DNA from: Leptolyngbya subtilissima AS-A7
GTDB taxonomy: Bacteria > Cyanobacteriota > Cyanobacteriia > Phormidesmidales > Phormidesmidaceae
Reading direction: 5' to 3'
DNA length: 64,000 nucleotides
Assembly (NCBI RefSeq): GCF_039962255.1
Contig: NZ_JAMPKY010000009.1
Coordinates: 1 to 64,000, forward strand
In this document: one piece after another, positions 1 to 8,963 of the stretch
Layout of the letters: each line of letters starts with the position of its first letter
Numbering within the stretch: position 1 is the first letter of the stretch
Position numbers and translations under genes: made by a program
Notes under the pieces: model-generated
Database searches by the model: none
Told to the model about the DNA's origin: nothing
What the model saw: only the letters and a program-made list of their open reading frames with translations

Positions 1-165
<165 letters not shown>

Positions 166-229
166 ATTGTGAAACTCGGGCGGGGTTAACGCCTTGCCCA
201 TCCTGTGAACAGGTCGAATGAAGGTATGA

Positions 230-257
230 AACGCCCCAGATTTCTGGGGCGTTTTTT
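230..257 (+). terminator. Rho-independent terminator of psbA
   Basis: An 11-bp perfect stem (AACGCCCCAGA / TCTGGGGCGTT) with a 2-nt loop runs into a run of six T. It lies 65 bp after the psbA stop, so it most likely ends the psbA transcript. Confidence 0.9.
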
Positions 258-341
258 GTTGGTGAAATGTAGCCAACACAGAGAGAGCCATCCCAACTAC
301 TGTTAGAAAGGCAATTCCTTGATTCAGGTAAATCGCTATCC

Positions 342-686
342 ATGAAATTGTTGTTTGTTTGCAGTCGCAACCGACTGCGCAGCCCGACTGCTGAAGCCGT
401 ATTTGCAGAGTATGACGGGTTAGAGGTGGATTCAGCTGGGTTGAATCCAGAGGCAGACATGCCGTTAACGAGCGAAGCTGTGCAGTGGGCAGACATTATT
501 TTTGTCATGGAGCAGTCTCACCGCAGCCAGCTCTCAAAGAAGTTTCAGCCTTGGCTCAAACAGAAACGGGTGATTTGCCTAGACATTCCCGATAAGTATG
601 GGTACATGGATCCAGCTTTAGTAAAGTTGCTAAAGCAAAAGTTACTGCCGCTATTGGGAACCTTTAAGGGCAGTGAACAGAGGTAG
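342..686 (+). CDS. Low-molecular-weight protein tyrosine phosphatase-like protein
   Basis: The 114-residue protein starts with a hydrophobic strand followed at residues 7-14 by CSRNRLRS. This matches the CX5R(S/T) phosphate-binding loop of the low-molecular-weight phosphotyrosine phosphatase fold, with Cys7 as nucleophile and Arg13 as phosphate ligand. A DIPDKYGYMDP segment near residue 81 carries aspartates in the position of the general acid loop. It belongs to the short family of predicted phosphatases (COG4551 type), which are close to this length, so it appears intact. The substrate cannot be told from sequence. It is transcribed separately from psbA, after that gene's terminator. Confidence 0.8.
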   Translation: MKLLFVCSRNRLRSPTAEAVFAEYDGLEVDSAGLNPEADMPLTSEAVQWADIIFVMEQSHRSQLSKKFQPWLKQKRVICLDIPDKYGYMDPALVKLLKQKLLPLLGTFKGSEQR

Positions 687-744
687 GCGATACACCGCTC
701 TAAGTGTGAGCTTTTGGCTACCTCGACCTTAGCCCGGTTAGACC

Positions 745-1572
745 ATGGCGCATTTTCCCCCACGTATTCACATTCTGCTGGCTAGCCAAGCATCCGTTGG
801 CCTCGTAATTCGCAGGGGGCCATCGAAGCGGGTTGCGACTCTGCTTTGGGATCGCGATCGCGACACCTTTCATCTCGGTCAATGGCTCAGCGGCCGCATC
901 TATGAGCGCCGCAGCGATATCTCACCTGACGGTAAGCACGTCATCTACTTCGCCATGAACGGTCAATGGCAGTCGGAGTCGCGGGGCTCGTGGACGGCAA
1001 TTTCGCGAGTGCCTTACCTGAAGGCGATCGCATTTTTCCCGAAGGGTGATTGCTGGCATGGGGGCGGCCTATGGACTGGGAAGACGAAATACTGGTTAAA
1101 CGGCTGCTACGCCCACACAGAATCGCATTGCCCACCATCTCTACAACGCGATACCCAGTACCAACCCGAGGGCGGGTGCGGTGGCGAGTGTTTGAGCGTC
1201 TATTACCCTCGTCTGCTGCGGGATGGCTGGACTTGGGTCGATCGCATCAAGGTTAGACAGTGGCAGGACAAAGACATTTTCGAGAAGCCAATCGGCCAAG
1301 GCTGGACGCTGCGCAAAATTGCCCATGCAGAGGTGGGCGCTCCAGTGGGCAAGGGCTGCTATTGGGATGAGCACGAACTCATTGGCCCTGACGCAACCAC
1401 AGCCATGGCCTGCCCCACCTGGGAGTGGGCCGAGATGGACCATCAACGGCTCGTCTGGGCGGCTGGGGGCAAGCTTTATGCCGCCCAGGTCTGCAAAGCT
1501 GGATTGACCAACGAAACTGTGTTGTTTGACTTCAAGGACATGGTGTTTGAAGCCATTGAAGCTCCGTATTAG
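745..1572 (+). CDS. Conserved hypothetical protein, 275 aa
   Basis: A soluble-looking 275-residue protein rich in Trp and Gly, with segments such as TATLLWDRD-like strands, PDGKHVIYF near residue 58 and FPKGDCWHGGGLW near residue 98. The repeated short beta-strand pattern with 'PDGKHVIYF' recalls bacterial beta-propeller or WD40-like proteins, but no diagnostic repeat was seen. There is no signal peptide or membrane segment. It starts 58 bp after the phosphatase-like gene and is followed by the acyltransferase. Function unknown. Confidence 0.7.
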   Translation: MAHFPPRIHILLASQASVGLVIRRGPSKRVATLLWDRDRDTFHLGQWLSGRIYERRSDISPDGKHVIYFAMNGQWQSESRGSWTAISRVPYLKAIAFFPKGDCWHGGGLWTGKTKYWLNGCYAHTESHCPPSLQRDTQYQPEGGCGGECLSVYYPRLLRDGWTWVDRIKVRQWQDKDIFEKPIGQGWTLRKIAHAEVGAPVGKGCYWDEHELIGPDATTAMACPTWEWAEMDHQRLVWAAGGKLYAAQVCKAGLTNETVLFDFKDMVFEAIEAPY

Positions 1573-1632
1573 TTCTGAATGGCGTTTAGTAATACAATGC
1601 ATTCGCCTAGTACGGTCAGGAAATACCGATAA

Positions 1633-2478
1633 ATGAGGAATTACGGCCCTGAGCCGATGCAAAACCCAGGTTGGGCATTAGATCGTCGCGATCCTAAATT
1701 TATTGAGAACTTTCAACCGGTCTGGGCTTGGCTGTACGAGCATTACTTTCGTGTGCAGACCCAAGGGTGGGAGCAGATTCCTGCAGGCCAGATCATGCTG
1801 GTGGGCTCTCACAATGGCGGATTGTCAGCACCCGACATGTTTATGATGATCTACGACTGGGTGCGGCGCTTTGGTGCCGATCGCCTCGTCTACGGGCTGA
1901 TGCATCCCAAGGTGTGGCAAGCCTGCCCGCTCGTGGCTAGTCTGGCCGAACGGGCTGGGGCGATCGCCGCCCACCCCAAAACAGCCTTAGCCGCCCTCGA
2001 TCGCGGTGCTAGCATTTTGGTGTATCCCGGCGGGGCGCAAGATGTTTTTCGTCCTTTCTATCAGCGCGATCAGGTTCAGCTGGGCGATCGTAAGGGGTTT
2101 GTCAAAATTGCTATTCAGCGCCAGATTCCCATTGTGCCTGTGGTCTCTTGGGGTGCCCACGAAACGCTGCTAGTGCTGGCCGACATCTATCCCCTCGTAG
2201 AACGTCTCCACGAGTTGGGCATGCCCTGGCTGCTGGGCATAGATCCTGAAGTATTTCCTGTGTACCTGGGGCTGCCCTGGGGCATTGCCTTTGGGCCGCT
2301 GCCAAATATTCCCTTGCCTCGGCCTATCGCTACCCATGTCGGCGCACCGATCTGTTTTGAGCGCTATGGGGTAGAGGCGGCGCGCGATCGCACTTACGTC
2401 GATGCCTGCTACCGGCAGGTTCACCATAAAATGCAGCACGACCTCAACCATCTAATTGCTAAGCACAGTAGCAAATGA
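1633..2478 (+). CDS. Lysophospholipid acyltransferase (PlsC/LPLAT-like) protein
   Basis: A 281-residue protein of the glycerolipid acyltransferase fold. The catalytic-type block is SHNGGLSAPD around residues 59-68, where His60 would be the base. The spacing to Asp is longer than the classic HX4D, as in the diacylglycerol-acyltransferase-like branch (HxGGxxxxD). The substrate-binding block is VYPGGAQDVFRPF near residue 137, equivalent to the FPEGTR motif. Acyl transfer from acyl-ACP or acyl-CoA to a lipid alcohol is inferred; the acceptor is unknown. ATG 1633 has AGGAAA nine bases upstream; ATG 1657 is an alternative. There are no clear membrane spans beyond amphipathic segments. Confidence 0.75.
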   Translation: MRNYGPEPMQNPGWALDRRDPKFIENFQPVWAWLYEHYFRVQTQGWEQIPAGQIMLVGSHNGGLSAPDMFMMIYDWVRRFGADRLVYGLMHPKVWQACPLVASLAERAGAIAAHPKTALAALDRGASILVYPGGAQDVFRPFYQRDQVQLGDRKGFVKIAIQRQIPIVPVVSWGAHETLLVLADIYPLVERLHELGMPWLLGIDPEVFPVYLGLPWGIAFGPLPNIPLPRPIATHVGAPICFERYGVEAARDRTYVDACYRQVHHKMQHDLNHLIAKHSSK

Positions 2479-2539
2479 GCGTAAACGCCTTAGATATAGA
2501 TGGATTGTGCCTCTCCCAGTAAAGCCATTTTTTAAATAG

Positions 2540-2659
2540 TCTACATATCGGAATTGGTTGGCCCCGGAGGATTTGGGTCTCCTGGAGCTGGGATTGAGGC
2601 ATGGCCATCCGAAGTCGCCCGAAGGGCCTGATGCACTTGAAGAGGAACAGCTATGTTGA
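2540..2659 (+). pseudogene. Possible eroded antitoxin upstream of the PemK/MazF gene
   Basis: This frame is open from just after a TAG (2537-2539) to a TGA at 2657-2659 and overlaps the toxin's start codon by seven bases, the arrangement usual for an antitoxin gene. The peptide is acidic at its end (SPEGPDALEEEQLC), as antitoxin tails often are. There is no ATG; the only usable start would be TTG at 2558. It may be the C-terminal remnant of an antitoxin or a very short one. No family was recognised. Confidence 0.35.
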
Positions 2660-2985
2660 TCAACCGCGGCGATATTTACTGGGTCACGCTGGATTCCCAC
2701 ATTCCTCACCCCTATGTCATCCTGCAAGACGATCTGTTCAACCACAGCCACCTCCCCACCGTCGTTGCCTGCGCCTTGACCACTAACCACAAGCGCATCA
2801 GCCTTCCCGGCAACGTGGCCCTCGAAGCTGGCGAGGCCAGCCTCCCAAAGCGAAGCTTTGTCGAGGCGGGCAAAATCACGTCGCTGCAAAAAACCCAGCT
2901 CGGTCCTTATATCGGTACTCTTGCCGAGGCACGGGTGGTCGAGATCCTCGACGGCATCCGGTTCCTTCAACGGATTACCCGATGA
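2653..2985 (+). CDS. PemK/MazF-family endoribonuclease toxin
   Basis: The 110-residue protein begins INRGDIYWVTLD and has PHPYVILQDD, VACALTTN and FVEAGKITSLQK blocks. These follow the order of the PemK/MazF fold: RGDIYWV strand, PxxVIxQ strand, and a core ending in 'KxTSL'. Members cleave mRNA at short sequence motifs and are held inactive by a cognate antitoxin. Length is normal for the family and no disrupting mutation is seen. The usual upstream antitoxin is not a recognisable gene here, only a 33-40-codon open frame overlapping the start, so the system may be a solitary toxin. Confidence 0.8.
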   Translation: MLINRGDIYWVTLDSHIPHPYVILQDDLFNHSHLPTVVACALTTNHKRISLPGNVALEAGEASLPKRSFVEAGKITSLQKTQLGPYIGTLAEARVVEILDGIRFLQRITR

Positions 2986-3240
2986 GCGACGACGCTGGCG
3001 GTTGACCACAAGGCGGAATGCTCGTGTAGCTTAACCTGGCAATGCTACCAACCAGCTAATAGTTAATTTTCAGAAACTCCAGGGTGGCAAACAAAGACTC
3101 AACGCAGCCAGTAGGTTACTGAACTCCTTGCGCCACCCCAAATTTTGCTCTCAAGCGCCAATTCGTTTGAGATAAGCTCCGCGATCGCGCTAGTTATCAG
3201 TTCACTCGCTGAAATCTGAACCTCCATTGACTCCGGCAAC

Positions 3241-4371
3241 CTATCCCCGAATCTGCACAGGCATGACCAGGTAGGTAATCTTAGTTTCCCCCAGGGGCAC
3301 AAACACCGCTGGGCTAGTTGCCGCATTGCACTGCATTTGCACCTCGGTGGTGTCAAACGCCTTTAGCCCATCCAGCAGGTAGCGCACGTTAAAGGCAATA
3401 TCGAGCTCATCGCCGCTCACCTGGGCTGGCAGTTCTTCGTGTCCGCTACCTACCTCCTGAGCTTCCACCGAGAGGGCAATACTCTGATTGCCGGGGTTGA
3501 GGGTAATTTTGATGATGTCGTTCTTCTGGCTAGCCAGCACAGCAATACGTTCCAGGCTGGCCATCAGTAATCTGCGATCGACCGTCACCTGGCGGGCAAA
3601 CTGCTTCGGCAGCAGCTGCCGGTAGTTGGGGTACTGCCCCTCGAGCAGGCGAGTGGTGAGGCGCTGGTGACCTAGGTCAAACAACACCTGGGTTTCATCG
3701 AGCCGCAAGGCCACCGGCTCATTAGAGGTATAGCCCTGAATCATGCGCTCTAGCTCGCGCAGGGCCTTGGCCGGCACGGTGACATCCATTGAGGGGGTAT
3801 CCGTGGCCGATTCGTCCGTGGTTTGCACTACGGATAGGCGGTGGCCATCGGTGGCGGCAAACTCTAGGGCATCGGTTTCAGAAAGCAGGTGCACGCCGGT
3901 AAGCACCTGCTTGGTTTCGTCACCGCTGGTAGCAAAGAGCGAGCCGCGCAGCCCACTGAGCAGCGCATCGGCAGAGAGAGTGATCGATTCGCCATCTTCC
4001 ACTGTGGGCAGCGCGGGATAGTCTTCGGCACTCAAGCCCCGCACCTCGTAGCGACCAGAGGAAGAGGTCAGCGTCACGGTAGTGCTGTCGCCCTCAGACT
4101 CTAGGGTAATGTCTTCGTTGGCTAGGCGAGAAACGATATCGCCCCAAAGCTTAGAGGGCAGCGTCAGCGTGCCGGGTTCCTCTACTTGGGCGCTAAAGCG
4201 GCTTTCAATGCCCAACACTTCGTCAAAGCCCACCAAGGTTACTGACTGGTTCTCAATATCGGCCTTGACCAATATATTGGCCAGCACTGGCCGGTTGGGG
4301 CGCGACGACACAGCACGGCTAACTGAAGACAGTTGGGCACTCAGCTCGTTCTGGGGGCAGATAAACTTCAT
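3241..4371 (-). CDS. dnaN: DNA polymerase III beta sliding clamp
   Basis: A 376-residue clamp subunit that tethers the replicative polymerase to DNA as a ring dimer. The N-terminus MKFICPQNELSAQLSSVSRAV, the central PALPTVEDGESI region and the C-terminal FLLDGLKAF-type block ending in YLVMPVQIRG are typical. The last part (VMPVQI in place of the usual MPMR) forms the partner-binding pocket. The first ATG in frame lies eight codons further upstream (4395), but the family start is the ATG at 4371. The gene reads away from a gene-free repeat-rich stretch that is the candidate origin, the arrangement reported for several cyanobacteria. Confidence 0.97.
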   Translation of the reverse strand: MKFICPQNELSAQLSSVSRAVSSRPNRPVLANILVKADIENQSVTLVGFDEVLGIESRFSAQVEEPGTLTLPSKLWGDIVSRLANEDITLESEGDSTTVTLTSSSGRYEVRGLSAEDYPALPTVEDGESITLSADALLSGLRGSLFATSGDETKQVLTGVHLLSETDALEFAATDGHRLSVVQTTDESATDTPSMDVTVPAKALRELERMIQGYTSNEPVALRLDETQVLFDLGHQRLTTRLLEGQYPNYRQLLPKQFARQVTVDRRLLMASLERIAVLASQKNDIIKITLNPGNQSIALSVEAQEVGSGHEELPAQVSGDELDIAFNVRYLLDGLKAFDTTEVQMQCNAATSPAVFVPLGETKITYLVMPVQIRG

Positions 4372-4468
4372 AGCAACGGAGAGAAGGAAACGCAACCGAT
4401 TAGGAAAGCCAGCACAGAATATCTATCTGTGAGAATGACTAATTCCGTACTAGCAGTATCTCACCTTT

Positions 4469-6200
4469 GTTATGGATTGCTGGGTAGAACTACTCTTTCT
4501 ATAGGATCTTGAAGAGCTGGATCCCCCACTTCGAGAGCTTTATAGCGTTCTCGAAAGCAGTTACTTCTCAATTGAGTGCTCATCCCGTCACTCTTTTTTG
4601 CCCCATCAGTTCTGACCTGTCAGACAAGCTCTGCTTTCCAGAAGAAGAAAACCTAGAAGACAGTAGTAGCAGTAGAGCCTGTGGAAATTGGGGATAACCG
4701 CTGAACTGTCTAACTGTTATGGGCTGCACTGCTAACACCATTTGGGAAAAAGGTGGAGAAAAGGCCAAAGTTTCCACAATTGTGGAAGCGGTGACCTCAG
4801 TGTCTTCCCAAGAGAGAAGTTATTCCCTTGAAGGAAGAGTTTTCCCAGCGTGTTTCCTTAGAAGGACTTAAGAAAAAATTGCAGTTTTCTAGGCCTCCTT
4901 CGAATTCGGCTTTCTTAGGATCCCATTCGTTGATTGCGAGGTCATTTTTGTCTTTTTGATGACTTTCCTGTCTTGCTGTTAACAGATAGATGATTTGCTA
5001 GATGGGATCCATATTCACCTCTTATTTGTCTTACCGTTGATAGATAATTTGTTTGCTGAATTGGATCCATACTTGCTTCTTGCCGAGATGATTTTACTCA
5101 GTTCCTTAATCGGATAGTTTTTTAGTTTTCTTAGGATCCCATTCATCTCTGTGAGGATAATCTTTGCCCTTTTGATGGCTGTTTTGTCTTGCCGTTAACA
5201 GATAGATTATTCGCCAGATTGGATCCGTATTCGCTTTTTGCCGGAACGGTTTTACTCAGTTTCTTGTGTAAAAGAGAATTGGCCATTTCTCAAAAATGCG
5301 TATGTTTGTACGCCAAAAGAACTCAGTTCCTCTAAGGATTTATTCCACAGAGGGAGCCTTTGTGTCGCCAGATAGGCCAATTTCCTTTTGTTATGGATTG
5401 CTGTACAGAACCACTCTTTTGGAGGATCTTGGAGAGCTGGATCCCTTACTTCAGAGGCTTTCTAACGTTTTTGAAAGAAGTTACTTTTCAATTGGTGCTC
5501 ATCCTATCACCCTTTTTTTACCTCATCAGGGCTGGCCCTGTTAAACAAGCTCGGCCTTCCGGGATAAGAAAAATTTAAAAGATAGTAGTAATAGTAGAGC
5601 CTGTGAAAACTGGGGATAACCGCTGAACTGTTTAATGAGTATAGGCTGCACTACTAACTCCCTTGGGGAAAAGGGGTGGAGAAAAGTTTGAGATTTCCAC
5701 ACCCCCAAAAGCGACAGCATTAATGTTTTTCCAAAGAGAGAAGTTATCCCCTTTAAAGGAAGAGATTTCCCAGGGTTTTTACGCCGTTTTCCCCAGAAAA
5801 CTTTGAGGAAATGATCACAATTTGTTACGTCTTTTTCAAGCTTCTGTTTTCTTGGGATCCCATTCGCTTATTGCGGAATAATCTTTGTCCTTTTGATGAT
5901 TGTTTTGCCCTATTGTTGATCGATAGATTATTCGCTAGATCGGATCCATATTCGGCTTAATTAGGATCCTATCCGCTTACTACGGGGTAATCTTTGCCCT
6001 TTTGCTGACTGTTCTGTGTTGCTATTAACAGATAAGTTATTCGCTAAATCGGATCCGTATTCGCTTTTTGGCGAGATGATTTTACTCGGTTCCTTTTGTA
6101 ATAGGAGACCAGCCATTTCTCACAAGCGCGTATGTTTGTATGCCCAAAGAACTCGGTTCCTCTTAGGGAGTTCTTCCCATAAGAGGATCTTTGTGGCGCT
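4469..6200. repeat. Imperfect tandem duplication of about 0.92 kb in the origin region
   Basis: Copy 1 begins near 4469 and copy 2 near 5388 with the same TGTTATGGATTGCTG start. Both then show a GGATCTTG-AGAGCTGGATCCC block, an AGTAGAGCCTGTG-AAA-TGGGGATAACCGCTGAACTG block (near 4671 and 5594), a GGTGGAGAAAAG block, an AGAGAGAAGTTAT-CCC block, the GGATCC subrepeats, and an end with CATTTCTCA-AA-GCGTATGTTTGTA (near 5284 and 6113). The copies have diverged but keep block order. Confidence 0.85.
4918..6056. repeat. GGATCC-bounded 87-bp repeat family
   Basis: GGATCC palindromes start at 4918, 5005, 5063, 5134, 5221, 5855, 5942, 5964 and 6051, plus two flanking ones at 4519 and 5439. The distance is exactly 87 bp for the pairs 4918-5005, 5134-5221, 5855-5942 and 5964-6051. 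Each 87-bp unit has the pattern GGATCCCATTCG..., then TTTTGATG, TGTTAACAGATAGAT-like sequence and GGATCC-ATATTCG. Confidence 0.85.
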
Positions 6201-6280
6201 GAGATCAAATTGATGCCCTTGAGTCAGTCTGTGGTTCTTGCACGAGCAAAAACCTGTCGCCTCGCAGAGGGAAGTTTGAA

Positions 6281-6805
6281 TTACGCAACTTCAGCGGTAG
6301 CAGGGGCTTCGGTGGAGCTGAGGACATTGGTCTTCATCACCAGCACAGAGCAGGTAGCACGGTGCATGACGTGGTTGCTAACGCTCCCTAAGACCAGCTC
6401 GGCCAGGCCTGTGCGGCCTCGGTTGCCGATGAGAATGAGGTCGGCTCCCCACTCTTGGGCGGCTTTGCAGATGACGGTTGCGGGGTTGCCAATCAGCTGT
6501 CGAAACTCGGCGGGGACTCCTGCTGTATTGGCTATGGCGGCGTGGTGACGCAGACGGTCGAAGCTCTCGTGTTCGTAGCGCACCCAAGCTTGCCGCCACG
6601 CCTCTAGATCGAGCTCGGTACCGGGTGCCCAGTAGATGTTGTCGAGTCGGGGTGACATGGGCAAGGGACTGCTTTCCTCCTGGTTTGACAGGCTGTGTAC
6701 CAGTAAGAGGGCTCCATCAGTGGCTTGGGCTAGCTCAAGGGCTTGAGTAAAGAGGGCGTCGCTGGCGGGGCTGTTGTCTAGGGCCACCAAAATTTTGCGA
6801 TACAT
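6281..6805 (-). CDS. Universal stress protein (UspA family)
   Basis: A 174-residue single-domain USP. It starts MYRKILVALDNSPASDALF, the first strand and loop of the fold. The ATP-binding signature GNRGRTGLAELVLGSVS (GX2GX9GS) lies near residue 127 and is followed by the HRATCSVLVMK final strand. The preserved glycines and serine suggest an ATP-binding member. There is a cyanobacterial insertion between strands 2 and 3 (residues about 45-75). It lies at the edge of the candidate origin region and may share a transcript with the small membrane protein behind it (6833-6979). Confidence 0.92.
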   Translation of the reverse strand: MYRKILVALDNSPASDALFTQALELAQATDGALLLVHSLSNQEESSPLPMSPRLDNIYWAPGTELDLEAWRQAWVRYEHESFDRLRHHAAIANTAGVPAEFRQLIGNPATVICKAAQEWGADLILIGNRGRTGLAELVLGSVSNHVMHRATCSVLVMKTNVLSSTEAPATAEVA

Positions 6806-6832
6806 GGGTGTGCTCCCGATGACTGAAGCGAA

Positions 6833-6979
6833 TCAGGCGTGAGGCGATCGCGGTCTAGGGCCGGGCTGATGGGGTCTAAGGCGAAAGGTTAGCCAGTAGA
6901 GCAGTAGCACTAGACCTAATGCACCAAGTTCGGTCGTCAGATACAACAGGTCGTGGTAGCTCGGAGTGAGAAACAGCAT
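6833..6979 (-). CDS. Small single-span membrane protein
   Basis: A 48-residue protein starting MLFLTPSYHDLLYLTTELG, with one membrane span (about residues 15-33, GALGLVLLLYWLTF) and a basic, proline-rich tail (RLRPHQPGPRPRSPHA). The in-frame open stretch begins further upstream, but ATG 6979 has GGGAGA eight bases before it and is the better start. It lies 27 bp upstream of the universal stress protein gene in the same direction, so the two may be one operon. Family not recognised. Confidence 0.5.
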   Translation of the reverse strand: MLFLTPSYHDLLYLTTELGALGLVLLLYWLTFRLRPHQPGPRPRSPHA

Positions 6980-7138
6980 GGCGTGATTCTCCCAGTGCGA
7001 TCGCACATGAAGGGATGGTTCTTGGCAACCAGGCCTCTTCATTCCATTGTCCTGCTGGGTTCTGGGGTGGGCAAAGGACTGCAACGAAGCTTGATGTGCG
7101 ATCGCAATTCATTATCTTTGGCCAAAGATAATCCTTCA

Positions 7139-8638
7139 CTACCCCGGCACGGTGGCTTCAAATGTGCGTCCATCTTCGCGGCAGATTTCGTAGATCATGT
7201 TGCGGCCCGATAGCGCCACGATGGGCAAACTGCCACCTGGCTCGGTCCACTGGCTCACCATGTAGAAGTTGTCTAGACCAGGGAGGCGCTTGGGCACGCC
7301 TTTGATCATCAGCGGCAGGGTGTCTTTGGTCAGCAGCCAGCCGCAGCTGGCACCCTGCCAATTGCCGGTGAGTTTTTCGTAGCTGAGGGGGGTGGTTACC
7401 TCCATGTTTTCCACAGCTGCCCCCAAGCCTGTGTAAAACTCCTCCATGCGCTCAATTAGCATCTCCGCCGCTTGGTTTGGATAGGCTACATGGCTCCCTT
7501 GCCAATCGCTGTAGTGGGTGGTCACCATAAGGCTCACGACTGATTTGCCGGCAGGGGCCAGGGATGGATCAAAGCAATAGTGTTTGACACCAATTTCGGC
7601 ATGGGGCTGATTGGCGATCGCGATCGGCTCCTCCAGCAAATGCGTCACCCAATGGGGCCGCTGGGAAAAATCCATATTCACTCCCAGCGACACTTGAAAC
7701 TGGGAGTGCAGCGGCAGATGCCTGTCGTAGAGTTTTTCGATGCGGCGATTGACGTACTCGCCCTTGAGCAGGTCGAAGATGGTGCGGCGACCGTCGCAGG
7801 CAGAGATCACCCGAGCTGCTCGGTGCTCTTCGCCGCTAATCAGGCGCATCCCTACGGCTTGGTCATTCTCTACCAGCACGCGCTCCACTGGGGATGAATA
7901 GTGAATTTCACCGCCCAGTTCTAGATAGCGCTGCTCAATGGCGCGGGCAAACGCGATCGCCCCCCCTACTGGCGAGCCGGCATTGCCGTTATCCAAGTAA
8001 GCCAGCAGCGACATGCCTACCATCACTGGCACATCGGGCCAGGCAAACATGTGGGGCATCGCTGATCGCAGAAACGGATTTTTCGCCTGCCCCGCCAGAT
8101 CTCGCAGCGAGAGCTGACTCCACTTGCCCAGCACTCCCATAAACGGCAGCACCTGCTTGCCTAACCGCGCCCAATCCGCCGCTGTCATCATCGACTTGGG
8201 CTTTTGCTGCAACATCGACAGGTCAAAGCCCTTGAAGGTGCGTACCCCCTTACAAAATCCTTCGATGAGCTTGGCATCCTCCGGAGCTAGAGCCAGCAAG
8301 TGCGCTTGCAGCTCGTCGGGCTGGCTGTGCACCCGCAGCACCTCCCCCTGGGGGCCATGAATCTGCATGAATTCGGTCTGGTTGGTAAACTCTACCCCCT
8401 GCAACGCCCCCAGCTCTTGCCACAGCTCGTAGAAGGGCTGCCTCTCTCCAGTGCCAAAGATGTAGTGAATGCCAGCGTCGAAGGTGTAGCCCTGCCGCTG
8501 CCACGCTGTGCACAACCCCCCGGGTTTATCGTGGGCTTCAAAAATTTGGCTACGGTAGCCGTTCATCTGGGCATAGCACCCGGCAGCCAGCCCTGAAATG
8601 CCAGCGCCAATGATGATAATGTCTGCAGTAGGGGCCAT
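7139..8638 (-). CDS. CrtI/CrtO-like FAD-dependent oxidoreductase
   Basis: A 499-residue flavoprotein. The N-terminus has the FAD-binding dinucleotide motif IIIIGAGISGLAAG (residues 7-20), followed by EAHDKPGGLCTAWQRQGYTFDAG (read as two blocks, EAHDKPGGL and GYTFDAG). This is the pattern of phytoene desaturases, carotenoid isomerases and related enzymes (COG1233). The C-terminus has the second FAD contact (WTEPGGSLPIVALSGRN, near residue 465). It is neither a clear CrtP nor CrtQ. A carotenoid- or retinoid-like substrate is likely from family knowledge but unproven. It stands alone with no carotenoid gene next to it. Confidence 0.8.
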   Translation of the reverse strand: MAPTADIIIIGAGISGLAAGCYAQMNGYRSQIFEAHDKPGGLCTAWQRQGYTFDAGIHYIFGTGERQPFYELWQELGALQGVEFTNQTEFMQIHGPQGEVLRVHSQPDELQAHLLALAPEDAKLIEGFCKGVRTFKGFDLSMLQQKPKSMMTAADWARLGKQVLPFMGVLGKWSQLSLRDLAGQAKNPFLRSAMPHMFAWPDVPVMVGMSLLAYLDNGNAGSPVGGAIAFARAIEQRYLELGGEIHYSSPVERVLVENDQAVGMRLISGEEHRAARVISACDGRRTIFDLLKGEYVNRRIEKLYDRHLPLHSQFQVSLGVNMDFSQRPHWVTHLLEEPIAIANQPHAEIGVKHYCFDPSLAPAGKSVVSLMVTTHYSDWQGSHVAYPNQAAEMLIERMEEFYTGLGAAVENMEVTTPLSYEKLTGNWQGASCGWLLTKDTLPLMIKGVPKRLPGLDNFYMVSQWTEPGGSLPIVALSGRNMIYEICREDGRTFEATVPG

Positions 8639-8963
8639 GGGATATGCGATCCAGCGCTGAATACCTTAACGCTAGGTTGCCCAGAGGACCACTAACCAAA
8701 CCTACCAGAGTGTCCAGGATAGTGTTCCAGCTATCTTAAGGGGTGCATCCCGGTCTGAATAGCTGACTGCTCTGTCCACAATCCCCTGATAAGCAGGCTT
8801 CAACGACAACAAGCTGCTGTTGAACCTTACCCACATTATCCAGAGGACTCCAGTGACTTTAGGCCTTGACCGCAGTCGGTGACTCTGTTGCTCACTCAGA
8901 TTTAACGGTCCGACGATGCTTTAGATGTGCCGCTCTCGCCCACGCATCGTGCCGCTGTTGCTG

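Larger units (their letters stand above)
4432..6240. other. oriC: Candidate chromosomal replication origin (oriC)
   Basis: About 1.8 kb without a credible gene, clearly richer in A+T than its surroundings, directly upstream of dnaN. DnaA-box-like nonamers (consensus TTTTCCACA or TTATCCACA) are present: GTTTCCACA at 4770-4778, inside the perfect palindrome TTCCACAATTGTGGAA (4772-4787); ATTTCCACA on the minus strand at 4680-4688; TATTCCACA at 5341-5349; GTTTTCACA on the minus strand at 5602-5610; ATTTCCACA at 5693-5701. TTATCCCCA occurs on the minus strand at 4689-4697 and 5611-5619. Position next to dnaN and box clusters match known cyanobacterial origins; function is inferred. Confidence 0.7.

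Noticed and set aside
2601-2786. Plus-strand frame starting MAIRSRPKG upstream of the toxin
   Set aside because: It runs 130 bases into the toxin gene in another frame, and has no antitoxin-like composition.
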